A model generated the notes under the pieces. That model saw only the letters and a program-made list of their open reading frames with translations. It was not told the DNA's origin and did no database searches. Below are positions 46,172 through 54,459 of a stretch of DNA of 64,000 bases, in pieces (the stretch's first letter is position 1; each line of letters starts with the position of its first letter). The DNA comes from Glutamicibacter sp. PS. GTDB lineage: Bacteria; Actinomycetota; Actinomycetes; Actinomycetales; Micrococcaceae. A program made the translations under genes and the position numbers. Where the stretch lies: NCBI GenBank assembly GCA_031317595.1, contig JANCMB010000001.1, positions 3,044,325 through 3,108,324 on the forward strand, written 5' to 3'.

Positions 46172-47533
46172 ATGAAAACCATTTCCGCGCCCGCCGCCAT
46201 CGGTGCCAAACATGCGTTGCCCATCTCGGCGCTCGCCCTGCTGGTCGCCATCATCGCCGAACTCATCGGCAAGAAATCCTTCGACATCGGGATCGGTACC
46301 CTGCTGGTTTTCCCGATGGTGTGGGGTTTGATCATCGGCACCGTGCTGACCTTGCAAAAGTTCAAGCCCGTATCCATTCGTGCCCAGAAAATTGCCGCCA
46401 GCTTCTCGGCTGTTGCGGTGCTCCTTCTGGTGGTACGTCTGGCCGCCGATATTGGCCCGCAGATCCCGGTACTCATCTCTGCTGGTCCGGCCCTTTTCCT
46501 GCAAGAGATTGGCCACCTGCTGGGCACCATTGTGCTGGCCCTGCCGCTCGCGGTGTTGTTGCGCATGGGGCGCTCGACGGTGGGTGCCACCTTCTCCATC
46601 GACCGCGAGTCCTCTTTCGCGATGGTCTCCGCTCGCTTCGGTTCGAACTCCGATGAGTACCGCGGCGTGCTGGCGATGTATGTTTTTGGCACCATCTTCG
46701 GCGCGATCTACATTTCGCTCTTGACCTCCGTCGTGGCCAGCTGGGGGATCTTCGATCCGCTAGCCATGGCCATGGGCGCCGGCGTGGGTTCCGGGTCGAT
46801 GATGGCCGCTTCCGCGGCCAGTATCGCCGCCGCCCACCCCGAGATGGAACAAGCCATTTTGTCTATGGCGGCGGTGTCGAACCTGATCACCACCATCATG
46901 GGCACCTACGTAGGCATGTTCGTTGCCCTGCCGCTGGCGAACAGGTGCTACAACCTGCTCACCGGAGCCAAGCGCAAGGCCCAGGCCGCCACTACCGCCG
47001 CGGCCAGCGGCGAACTCGCCGATCAGGACATCGCCCGCAGCAAGGTCGAGGAATCCAACGCACAATTCGCCGAGTCGGCTTCAGAGGTCGGTGCCGTAGA
47101 GAACGTGCCGCTGTGGGTCACCCTGCCGGTGCTCTCGATTATGGGCATCGCTACCGCGGTGATCGCCGAAGGCTTCACTTGGCAGTTGGTCTTCTCCTAC
47201 GTGATTATCAGCCTCTTAGTGGTGCTCGGAGCGTATCTAGCTAAGCTCACGAAGAACAAGATCCCTTCGCTGATCTGGCTGACGACGCTGATCGCGGCAG
47301 CCTGCAGCCCCATTTCACCGATCGCTGACTTCCTCGTCACGACGCTCACCGCGGTCCCCTTCCTCTCGATCACCACCGTGGTGCTCACCTGTGCAGGACT
47401 ATCCCTGGGCAAGGATGTGGGCTTGTTGAAGAAAATTGGTTGGAGGATCGTGCCGGTGGGCCTGGTCGCCATTACGGCCTCCTTCGTGCTGGCCACCATC
47501 ATCGCAGAGTTCGCGCTGGGCCTCTGGCACTAG
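46172..47533 (+). CDS. DUF3100 membrane protein
   Basis: 453 residues with about ten hydrophobic segments, interrupted by an Ala/Gln-rich soluble stretch at about 270-310. RESSFAMVSARFGSNSDEYRG and GAGVGSGSMMAASAASIAAAHP are the conserved cores of DUF3100. It probably transports the substrate or product of the adjacent M20 hydrolase (inference from repeated pairing of these families). Confidence 0.8.
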   Translation: MKTISAPAAIGAKHALPISALALLVAIIAELIGKKSFDIGIGTLLVFPMVWGLIIGTVLTLQKFKPVSIRAQKIAASFSAVAVLLLVVRLAADIGPQIPVLISAGPALFLQEIGHLLGTIVLALPLAVLLRMGRSTVGATFSIDRESSFAMVSARFGSNSDEYRGVLAMYVFGTIFGAIYISLLTSVVASWGIFDPLAMAMGAGVGSGSMMAASAASIAAAHPEMEQAILSMAAVSNLITTIMGTYVGMFVALPLANRCYNLLTGAKRKAQAATTAAASGELADQDIARSKVEESNAQFAESASEVGAVENVPLWVTLPVLSIMGIATAVIAEGFTWQLVFSYVIISLLVVLGAYLAKLTKNKIPSLIWLTTLIAAACSPISPIADFLVTTLTAVPFLSITTVVLTCAGLSLGKDVGLLKKIGWRIVPVGLVAITASFVLATIIAEFALGLWH

Positions 47534-47547
47534 ACCCAATTACTGCG

Positions 47548-47583
47548 CACGCCGCCCACTAACTAAGGTTCGTGGGCGGCGTG
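47548..47583 (+). terminator. Terminator of the rpiR-M20-DUF3100 operon
   Basis: CACGCCGCCCAC (47548-47559) pairs perfectly with GTGGGCGGCGTG (47572-47583) and is followed by TTCTGTTT. It lies 14 bases after the last stop. Confidence 0.85.
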
Positions 47584-47663
47584 TTCTGTTTACCTGTGGT
47601 CGGCAGAGAATTGATACGCTCGGCGACTGAGCCTACTGGCCAGTATCGACGAGAGAGTTCACC

Positions 47664-48503
47664 ATGCCGCGCGCCTACCCCTATGCCCAAGTCGACGTGT
47701 TCTCCGAGGACGCCTTCGGCGGAAACCCGGTCGCGGTGATCCTCGATGCCGGGGATTTAAGCGCCGAGCAAATGCAACGTATCGCCCGATGGACGAACCT
47801 CTCGGAAACTACCTTCCTGCTACCAAGCAGCGACCCAGCGGCAGATTACCGAGCACGGATTTTCACTCCGCATTCCGAACTCCCCTTCGCCGGGCACCCC
47901 ACCCTTGGCTCGGCACGGGCCTGGTTGCACTACGGTGGGCAACCGCAGGTCCCAGGGGAAGTGACGCAGGAGTGCACCGCTGGCTTGATTCGAGTACGCG
48001 CCGAACAATCCACACTTTCTTTCGCGGCCCCACCGACCCTACGTTCGGGGCCACTGGAGGAGGAACTGCTCGTTCGCATCGCCGCCGCGTTTTCCATCGA
48101 GCGCGCGCAAATCCTTGATCACCAGTGGGTCGATAACGGTCCGGGCTGGGCAGTGGTACAGCTGGCCAGCGCTTCTAACGTCCTGGCTCTCGAACCGCAC
48201 GTGGAGGCCCTCGCCGGCACCAAGGTTGGCGCCATCGGCGCCTATCCCACCGGCTCGGCTGCTTCCTTCGAAATCCGTGCCTTCACCCCGCATGGTCCCG
48301 CGCTCGAGGACCCGATCACGGGAAGTCTAAACGCTGGTGTCGCGCAGTGGATGATTCGTACGGGGAAGGCTCAGGCCAGCTATTACGTGGCGCAGGGTCA
48401 ACGACTTGGCCGCACTGGGAGAATCGAGATTAGCTCCGAGGACGGCATCACCTGGGTGGGTGGTCGCACCGCGATCGGCTTTGAGGGCGTTGCCCGGCTG
48501 TAG
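47664..48503 (+). CDS. PhzF-family isomerase/epimerase
   Basis: 279 residues. VDVFSEDAFGGNPVAVI at the N-terminus, the catalytic Glu in TNLSETTFLL, ELPFAGHPTLGSA, and near the end AFTPHGPALEDPITGSLN are diagnostic of PhzF. These enzymes isomerise small acids such as dihydrohydroxyanthranilate. No phenazine genes are nearby, so the substrate is unknown. Confidence 0.88.
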   Translation: MPRAYPYAQVDVFSEDAFGGNPVAVILDAGDLSAEQMQRIARWTNLSETTFLLPSSDPAADYRARIFTPHSELPFAGHPTLGSARAWLHYGGQPQVPGEVTQECTAGLIRVRAEQSTLSFAAPPTLRSGPLEEELLVRIAAAFSIERAQILDHQWVDNGPGWAVVQLASASNVLALEPHVEALAGTKVGAIGAYPTGSAASFEIRAFTPHGPALEDPITGSLNAGVAQWMIRTGKAQASYYVAQGQRLGRTGRIEISSEDGITWVGGRTAIGFEGVARL

Positions 48504-48558
48504 GTCAGCGGCACACGCTGTGCGCGTGAAGCGAGCCTAAATACACACCCGCGGTATG

Positions 48559-48588
48559 TTGACTTTTTACATAGATCGAAACCATACT
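48559..48588 (+). promoter_or_regulatory. Promoter of the PadR gene
   Basis: TTGACT (48559-48564), 18-base spacer, CATACT (48583-48588), then the GTG start at 48595. The short distance indicates a leaderless transcript. Confidence 0.6.
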
Positions 48589-48594
48589 TAGAGT

Positions 48595-48897
48595 GTGCGC
48601 GGAACCAAGACCTACAACCAGCTGAAGCGGGCATTCCTACCCTTCGCGGTACTCAAGTCCATCCAACAGGGCCACACGCACGGATACGCCATCCTTCAGG
48701 AGCTCGAGGCCATGGAGATTTCCGGCATTAAGAGCGGCACCCTTTATCCGCTGTTACGAACCCTTGAAGAAGATGGCCTCGTCGCGGCGACATGGGAAAC
48801 ATCAGACAGAGGGCCCGCGCGGAAAATCTTCGAACTCACCGCTGACGGAAAGCGCAACTTCGAGAACATGCGCACCTGGATTGACACCTTGACCTAG
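48595..48897 (+). CDS. PadR-family regulator
   Basis: 100 residues from GTG 48595. Winged helix with FAVLKSIQQGHTHGYAILQEL and SGTLYPLLRTLEEDGLV, plus ARKIFELTADGK, typical PadR. It lacks a long coiled-coil tail (class 2). It pairs with the HAAS-type membrane protein 9 bases downstream, the common PadR/HAAS arrangement that controls membrane-stress or transporter operons. Confidence 0.85.
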   Translation: MRGTKTYNQLKRAFLPFAVLKSIQQGHTHGYAILQELEAMEISGIKSGTLYPLLRTLEEDGLVAATWETSDRGPARKIFELTADGKRNFENMRTWIDTLT

Positions 48898-48906
48898 GAG
48901 AACAAT

Positions 48907-49296
48907 ATGAAAACCGTGGATGACTACCGACGCGAACTTCGTTTCTCACTCTTCCTTCAAGAGCTCGACAAGACAACCATCCGGGACATACTTGATGAGG
49001 TTTCGAGTGAGTGCTCGACCTATGCTGAGGCTGTCGAAAAATTTGGCGAGCCGGAGGAGTACGCGTCAGCTTTCCCGGAGGTTAAGACCAAACGTCGTAT
49101 GCCCCTGTTCATGTTCATCGGGAGTACGCTCGCCATACTGTGGATAATTTCCAACATCGTCCGACGCGAGACGTCCGCCGACGACGCCGTCACGCTTGGG
49201 CACATGCTGGTAACTTTCCTCCCTGCGCTTGGGATCATTGCCCTCTGCATCCTCATAGACTTCCTGCGCGCGCTACGCCGAGCCTCGAAAATCTAG
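48907..49296 (+). CDS. HAAS-type small membrane protein
   Basis: 129 residues. The soluble N-terminal HAAS-like helices (about 1-60, MKTVDDYRRELRFSLFLQEL then EVSSECSTYAEAVEKFGEPEEYASAF) are followed by two membrane segments (about 66-83 and 97-120). It is co-transcribed with PadR and may feed a membrane signal to it. AGGAG precedes the ATG. Confidence 0.7.
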   Translation: MKTVDDYRRELRFSLFLQELDKTTIRDILDEVSSECSTYAEAVEKFGEPEEYASAFPEVKTKRRMPLFMFIGSTLAILWIISNIVRRETSADDAVTLGHMLVTFLPALGIIALCILIDFLRALRRASKI

Positions 49297-49358
49297 CGAG
49301 TTATGGCGTAACGGCCCGGAGATACCCCTCCCGGACCGCTACGCTGTACCAAGATTTC

Positions 49359-49378
49359 TCGGAATCGCTAGATTCCGA
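49359..49378. terminator. Hairpin at the 3' end of the secreted-peptide gene
   Basis: TCGGAATC (49359-49366) pairs with GATTCCGA (49371-49378); the TAG stop of the minus-strand gene is in the loop. It may serve both converging genes. Confidence 0.4.
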
Positions 49379-49799
49379 TAATCCACTTAATGACGTCGTA
49401 GATCACCGCGGCAGAGATGCTGCCCAGGATGCCCGGCATATGCGGTCGGATGTACTTGTTGTACCAGGCCACGAACTTCTTCTTGCCCAGCCCGACTTTT
49501 GAGATGATCTTGTTGTAAAGCTTCTTGTTGGTCTTCTTCAACGCCATCAAGGCGGCCTTGACCGCGTACTTCTGCCAGAAGGCGGCTTCGCCACCCTGCG
49601 GAATGCCCTGCTGCAGCACCCGGGAAGTCTGCTCATACTGCAGCATTCCAACGCTTCCGCCGCCGGTGGGTTGCGTCATTACACGCTCAACCGAAACCTT
49701 TGGGGCCGGCGCGGTCTGCGCCACGGCCGGTGCAGCAATGCCGGTTCCTAGGCTCAGCGCGACAACCACGGCCACGGATCGACTTATCCTCTTTTTCAT
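49368..49799 (-). CDS. Small secreted cationic protein, possible antimicrobial peptide precursor
   Basis: 143 residues. Sec signal peptide (MKKRISRSVAVVVALSLG..., likely cut at AVA/QT after residue 27). A spacer follows (28-75). A strongly basic helix-like block lies at 76-120 (about a dozen Lys/Arg, e.g. ALKKTNKKLYNKIISKVGLG). A hydrophobic C-terminus (122-143, GILGSISAAVIYDVIKWIIGI) ends the protein. The charge and hydrophobic pattern resembles secreted bacteriocins or SdpC-like toxins, but no family was recognised and no immunity gene is obvious. Lower GC than its neighbours by eye. Confidence 0.65.
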   Translation of the reverse strand: MKKRISRSVAVVVALSLGTGIAAPAVAQTAPAPKVSVERVMTQPTGGGSVGMLQYEQTSRVLQQGIPQGGEAAFWQKYAVKAALMALKKTNKKLYNKIISKVGLGKKKFVAWYNKYIRPHMPGILGSISAAVIYDVIKWIIGI

Positions 49800-50032
49800 G
49801 GCTACCTTTCATAGATTGAGGGGATTTACCGCCATAAATCTACAATTCTGCTTTATCTTGTTACAAGCAATTGGGGAGAAGTACCCATGGGCTCGCACTA
49901 GTTATTCGAGTTAATTGGCATGCTCGACCCTATGCAACGGCAAGCGCACCCAAGCCAGCGCCCGGCCACGAGGGATTCCGTAGTCCTGATTCACTGCTCG
50001 CAGACCTAGGCTCATCCCCACAGGTTGTTGCC

Positions 50033-50575
50033 TTAGAGTGCAGCAGGCTCGCGGGGCAGATCCAAGTTAAACACTTGGCTGCATTCATCGTAGTAGGCCT
50101 CACTCGTTGGGCCTTGAACCATGCCAATCCGCCGGCACACCCGGCGCGACGCCTCGTTGCGCGGATCAACCACGGCAATCACGTGCTTCAGCCCGCGCGT
50201 AGCGGCATCATCCAAGATCGTGACAGCGGCCTCCGTGGCATAACCCGCACCCTGCGCGTCGGGATGCAGATGCCAACCTACTTCCACGGGCGCCGGGCCC
50301 GCGACTCCACTCGAGAGGCGTACCGGTTTGAGCAAAAGGTTACCCAGTGGATGCTGCGTGGCACGGTCGACGATAAGCCAAATCCCGTGAATCGGATGGC
50401 GCAACGCACGCCGACGTGCAATGGAAGCACGCGCTTCTGAGCGCGAGACCATTGGTCGCGCGGCAGGCCCCAGATAACGCACGGTTTCCCAGCGCGACTC
50501 GAGGTCAAAAAGAAAATCTTCGTCCGTGGCTCGCCAGGGACGAAGCTCGACTCGGGGACCGGTAACCGTACGCAC
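50033..50575 (-). CDS. GNAT acetyltransferase, RimJ/RimL type
   Basis: 180 residues from a GTG start. VELRPWRATDEDFLFDL, the long EVGWHLHPDAQGAGYATEAA acetyl-CoA motif and VIAVVDPRNEASRRVCRRIGM are typical of the Acetyltransf_3 group that acetylates ribosomal proteins or antibiotics. Substrate unknown. It lies just upstream of the purA 3' end on the opposite side of a hairpin. Confidence 0.82.
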   Translation of the reverse strand: MRTVTGPRVELRPWRATDEDFLFDLESRWETVRYLGPAARPMVSRSEARASIARRRALRHPIHGIWLIVDRATQHPLGNLLLKPVRLSSGVAGPAPVEVGWHLHPDAQGAGYATEAAVTILDDAATRGLKHVIAVVDPRNEASRRVCRRIGMVQGPTSEAYYDECSQVFNLDLPREPAAL

Positions 50576-50600
50576 ACTTCAAGTATGCACCGTGCATAAG

Positions 50601-50640
50601 CAACGGCCTCGGGCAACATGTCGTTACCCGAGGCCGGTTG
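50601..50640 (-). terminator. Terminator of purA
   Basis: CAACGGCCTCGGG (50601-50613) pairs with CCCGAGGCC-G-GTTG (50627-50640). It lies 28 bases past the purA stop. No U-run. Confidence 0.65.
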
Positions 50641-50667
50641 AATTGGTTCGCGAACGTCGCGAAACGC

Positions 50668-51957
50668 TTAGTCGTTGATCAGGTCGTAGCGCACGATCGT
50701 CTGGTCACGATCCGGTCCCACACCAATGGCGGAGAACCGGGTACCGCTGAGCTTCTCGAGGGCCAACACGTAGTTACGCGCATTCTCCGGCAGGTCTTCG
50801 AGTGTCTTAGCCCCGGAGATATCCTCGGTCCAGCCATCGAAGTATTCGAAGATCGGCTTGGCATGGTGGAAGTCGGTCTGCGTCATCGGCATCTCATCGT
50901 GGCGCACGCCATCGACGTCATAGGCCACGCACACCGGGATCTTCTCGATGTTGGTAAGCACATCCAGCTTGGTCACAAAGTAGTCGGTGAAGCCGTTAAC
51001 GCGCGAGGCATGACGGGCCAACACGGCGTCATACCAACCGCAGCGACGCGGACGACCGGTGTTCACACCGAACTCGCCACCGGTCTTCTGCAGGTATTCG
51101 CCCATTTCATCGAACAGCTCGGTGGGGAACGGCCCGGCACCTACGCGGGTGGTGTAAGCCTTGATGATGCCGATGGAGCGGTTGATACGGGTCGGACCGA
51201 TGCCCGAACCTACCGAGGCGCCGCCGGCGGTGGGGTTGGAGGAGGTCACGAACGGGTAGGTGCCATGATCCACGTCGAGGAACGTGGCCTGACCGCCTTC
51301 CATGAGCACGACCTTGTCCTCGTCCAATGCCTTGTTGAGCACGTAGGTGGAGTCAATGACCAGCGGGCGCAGACGCTCGGCGTAGGAGAGGAAGTACTCG
51401 ACGATCTCCTCAACCTCAACGCTGCGGCGGTTGTAGACCTTGAGCAGCAACTGGTTCTTCTGGCGCAACGCACCTTCGACCTTTTGGCGCAGGATGGACT
51501 CGTCGAAGACGTCCTGCACGCGGATGCCCAGACGCCCCACCTTGTCCATGTAGGCCGGGCCAATGCCGCGGCCGGTGGTGCCAATGGCGCGCTTGCCCAG
51601 GAAGCGCTCGGTGACCTTGTCCATGGTCTGGTGGTACGGGGCCACCAGGTGGGCGTTGGCCGAGACGCGCAGGCGAGAGGTGTCGGCGCCGCGCGCTTCG
51701 AGACCGTCGATTTCGCTGAAGAGGGCCTCCAGGTTCACCACGCAGCCATTGCCGATGATCGGGGTTGCGTTCGGGGAGAGAATGCCGGCCGGAAGTAGCT
51801 TCAGCTCGTATTTTTCCCCGTTAACCACCACGGTGTGCCCGGCGTTGTTACCGCCGTTGGGCTTGACCACGTAGTCGACCTCGCCGCCGAGCAGGTCGGT
51901 GGCCTTTCCCTTACCTTCGTCGCCCCACTGGGCTCCGACGATCACGATTGCTGGCAT
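50668..51957 (-). CDS. purA: Adenylosuccinate synthetase
   Basis: 429 residues from ATG 51957 with GGGGGAGG upstream; the frame extends to 52053 through the leader RNA but that part is unrelated. Signature [16 protein letters not shown] with the catalytic Asp and the P-loop-like segment, NNAGHTVV (catalytic His), [11 protein letters not shown] and later [11 protein letters not shown]. It makes adenylosuccinate from IMP, aspartate and GTP in AMP synthesis. Confidence 0.97.
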   Translation of the reverse strand: MPAIVIVGAQWGDEGKGKATDLLGGEVDYVVKPNGGNNAGHTVVVNGEKYELKLLPAGILSPNATPIIGNGCVVNLEALFSEIDGLEARGADTSRLRVSANAHLVAPYHQTMDKVTERFLGKRAIGTTGRGIGPAYMDKVGRLGIRVQDVFDESILRQKVEGALRQKNQLLLKVYNRRSVEVEEIVEYFLSYAERLRPLVIDSTYVLNKALDEDKVVLMEGGQATFLDVDHGTYPFVTSSNPTAGGASVGSGIGPTRINRSIGIIKAYTTRVGAGPFPTELFDEMGEYLQKTGGEFGVNTGRPRRCGWYDAVLARHASRVNGFTDYFVTKLDVLTNIEKIPVCVAYDVDGVRHDEMPMTQTDFHHAKPIFEYFDGWTEDISGAKTLEDLPENARNYVLALEKLSGTRFSAIGVGPDRDQTIVRYDLIND

Positions 51958-52024
51958 GGGATCCTCCCCCTTGCGAAAAAGCAGTGGACCGGCGTGCTTC
52001 GCGCCGTCCCGACACGGTGCCGGG

Positions 52025-52092
52025 CAGAAATAAACCCCTAACACTTCTCGCATGGCCCATGGGGCTCCATGTAAGAGTTAGGGGGCTCTTAC
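52025..52092 (-). ncRNA. Candidate structured leader RNA of purA
   Basis: On the minus strand: hairpin 1 GUAAGAG (52092-52086), loop CCCCCUAA, CUCUUAC (52077-52071). Its loop is complementary to the downstream GUUAGGGG (52042-52035), which is followed by UUUAUUU. So either hairpin 1 or a long terminator-like stem can form, or both as a pseudoknot. CAUGG/CCAUG pairings lie between. A -10-like TAAACT (52104-52099) would start the RNA at hairpin 1. No other minus-strand gene lies upstream, so this is a purA leader, not a terminator of something else. Class unknown. Confidence 0.5.
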
Positions 52093-52313
52093 GACCAAAG
52101 TTTACCGAACCGTGCGCGGATGTGCGAGCCGACAGGCGAGCCATCGGGTCGCGGCCTGATCTCAATTTGGCAACGGGCGGCGGCATTCCGGGCTCAGGAC
52201 CGAATCATTTCGCTCCAAAACCTTGATTAAAGGCCGGCGCACGACATCATGGACACACAGCTTAACTTCACTCCACTGTGCACCGCACGCTCGACCTACG
52301 CGAAGGATCCACG
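52093..52313. other. Gene-free stretch between the purA leader and the lipoprotein gene
   Basis: Together with the purA leader this makes about 356 bases without a gene. Apart from the possible purA -10 (52099-52104) and the GAAGGA ribosome site of the next gene, no repeat, hairpin or coding frame was recognised here. Confidence 0.5.
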
Positions 52314-53036
52314 ATGAAACCCGTACGTCGGTGGCTCGCCGTTATACCGGCCCTCATGCTGCTCATCTCCTGCAGTTCGCCGCAGGCCGAGCCCTCTCCC
52401 AATGAGCCCTCCCCCACTCGCTCGGCACCGACCATAGACCCCACAAGTACGAGCCCCTCCATGCCACCGGACGGAGCCGATACCGCAAACTGGAAGAGCT
52501 TTGAAAGCTTTAATATCTCCTTCAAGTACCCGCCGAACTGGGTGATCCGCGCGGATGACGACGGCCCCTCTGCGGATCCCAAGAACCCTTACCGGCAGTG
52601 GGAAATCGTGACCGACCGAGGATTCGCGATCGCGACTTTCGAGGCCAACTCGGCCAAGGACACCGACGGCGACACGGATCATTACGCGCGCACCAGGCTG
52701 GAAACACGTGAGGTGGCGGCCGACCTGCATACACCGGCGGTGTTCGTGGCCGAACAATATGTCAAGACCGAACCCGGCAACGCGGCAGATGAGGAAAAGA
52801 AGATCGTCCTATTCCTCAGTACCGCCGACCGAGCGCAACAACGCGGCTCCGGGCCGGAATTGTCCTATTTCATGCCGCGCGCGGACTACTATTCGATCCT
52901 CGAATCCACCGAGGATTTTGCGCAGGCTGCAGGCTTCGACGATGACAGCGTGGATCTTGCGGCAGCCCGGGAAATCATGCAGTCCGAGGTGTACTGGCAA
53001 CTGCGCGAGATCATGCTCAGCGTCACTAGCCGCTAA
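52314..53036 (+). CDS. Lipoprotein of unknown function
   Basis: 240 residues from ATG 52314 (GAAGGA upstream). Lipobox LLISC (17-21), a Pro/Ser/Thr-rich spacer (about 22-55), then a globular domain with FNISFKYPPNWVIRAD, the start pattern of PsbP/lipoprotein ligand-binding domains. Anchored outside the membrane. No enzymatic motif. Confidence 0.75.
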   Translation: MKPVRRWLAVIPALMLLISCSSPQAEPSPNEPSPTRSAPTIDPTSTSPSMPPDGADTANWKSFESFNISFKYPPNWVIRADDDGPSADPKNPYRQWEIVTDRGFAIATFEANSAKDTDGDTDHYARTRLETREVAADLHTPAVFVAEQYVKTEPGNAADEEKKIVLFLSTADRAQQRGSGPELSYFMPRADYYSILESTEDFAQAAGFDDDSVDLAAAREIMQSEVYWQLREIMLSVTSR

Positions 53037-53089
53037 GCTAACGCCAGACCCCTTGACCCTGACACAGTGGCAGATTGGATAACTAAAAC

Positions 53090-53902
53090 ATGCTATCCAT
53101 TGGAGCCTTCGCGCAGATCGGTCAGGTAACCCACCGCATGTTGCGGCATTGGGACACGGCCGGTCTGCTCGTACCCGCCCATGTCGATCGCTTCACCGGT
53201 TACCGTTCCTACGATCCCTCGCAGCTGGCTCGCTTGCACCGCATTGTGGCGTTGCGGCAGCTGGGGTTCGGCCTTGAGGATATTGCACTGATCCTGCAGC
53301 AGGGAGTTGACGCCGAACGTTTGACCGAGCTGCTGCAGCTCCGTCACGACGAGGTTGAACGGGAATATCAGACCGCGGCGGCCCGACTGCGCGATGTACA
53401 GCGACGGCTTCACCTGATCGAAAGGGAAAACGCCATGTCCACCATCGAAATCGTCGAGAAGTCACTCCCAGCCCTACGACTGCTCGGGGCGCGTCACACG
53501 GTCAGCGAGCAGCCCGAGGTCGGGGCCGTTGTGGGTCCGCTCTTCCACCGCGTCGAGGCGACGCTGGAGGGAACAGATCTCGGCATGCCGATCGCTCAAT
53601 ACGAGGCCACAGAGAACGGATTGCACATCTGCGTGGGCTACGAGCTCGAGATCCCCGCACCCGAGGGGCTCGAAGAGATTCAGTTGCCGGCCGAGGCCAC
53701 AGCAATCTGCGGGGTGCACCTTGGATCCATGGACCGCATCGCCGAAAGTTGGCAGAGCATCCACGCACAGTTGATCGCCCGCGGACTAGTGCCCTCGGGC
53801 CCCTGCCGCGAGCTTTATGTGCGTTGCGACTCCGCCGATCAGCAGGATTGGGTCACCGAATTGCAGCAACCGGTACGTTGGGCTGATTCAATGGAGGGGT
53901 GA
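53090..53902 (+). CDS. MerR-family regulator with GyrI-like effector domain
   Basis: 270 residues. MerR helix-turn-helix at the start (MLSIGAFAQIGQVTHRMLRHWDTAGL), coiled coil (about 75-112) and a C-terminal GyrI/AraC-E_bind domain (about 118-265) with a CVGYELEIPAP core. The build matches BmrR/TipA-like multidrug-sensing activators. It overlaps the phosphatase gene by GTGA. Target unknown. Confidence 0.85.
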   Translation: MLSIGAFAQIGQVTHRMLRHWDTAGLLVPAHVDRFTGYRSYDPSQLARLHRIVALRQLGFGLEDIALILQQGVDAERLTELLQLRHDEVEREYQTAAARLRDVQRRLHLIERENAMSTIEIVEKSLPALRLLGARHTVSEQPEVGAVVGPLFHRVEATLEGTDLGMPIAQYEATENGLHICVGYELEIPAPEGLEEIQLPAEATAICGVHLGSMDRIAESWQSIHAQLIARGLVPSGPCRELYVRCDSADQQDWVTELQQPVRWADSMEG

Positions 53903-54459
53903 AACTAGGATTCGTCCGCCACGGACAAACGCAATGGAACCTCGAAGGTCGACTGCAGGGCAGTAGCGATATTCCGCTCAACGACACCGGTCGCGAGCAG
54001 GCTCGCCAGGCAGTGCAGGTGCTCGGCGCGGGAGACTGGGATGTGATCGTCTCCTCCCCGCTCTCCCGCGCACGGGAAACGGCGCAGATTATCGCCGAAG
54101 GGCTGGGCCTTGAGCTCGGGCCCGCCTATGACCTGTTGATCGAACGCGATTACGGCCAAGGCGAAGGCGTGGAAGAAACGGCGGCCGCCGAGCGCTGGCC
54201 CGGGAAGATCGGCGGCGGCATCGAACCTCTGGACTCCGTCGTGGATCGCGGGTTGCGAGCCATCGAGCGCATCGCCGCCGATTACCCCGATAAGAATGTG
54301 GCAGTGGTCTGCCACGGCACGATCATCCGCTATACGCTCTCGCATTTTGCCGGGCACACCCTGGACACCATTCGCAATGGATCGGTGGCCCTGCTGGAGC
54401 GCGAAAGCACCGGATGGGTTCTTCGCATGGTCAACGACGAGGTGCTCAGCCAGAGCTAG
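53899..54459 (+). CDS. Histidine phosphatase family protein
   Basis: 186 residues from GTG 53899. LGFVRHGQTQWNLEGRLQGSSDIPLN (RHG motif, shown in part), VSSPLSRARETAQIIAEG, and the second His in VVCHGTIIR. Phosphoglycerate-mutase-like fold; substrate unknown. Coupled to the MerR gene. Its TAG and the stop of the convergent LacI gene share the four bases CTAG. Confidence 0.85.
   Translation: MKLGFVRHGQTQWNLEGRLQGSSDIPLNDTGREQARQAVQVLGAGDWDVIVSSPLSRARETAQIIAEGLGLELGPAYDLLIERDYGQGEGVEETAAAERWPGKIGGGIEPLDSVVDRGLRAIERIAADYPDKNVAVVCHGTIIRYTLSHFAGHTLDTIRNGSVALLERESTGWVLRMVNDEVLSQS

Noticed and set aside
50638-51798. 386-codon open frame on the plus strand
   Set aside because: Antisense shadow of purA, which is unmistakable on the minus strand.
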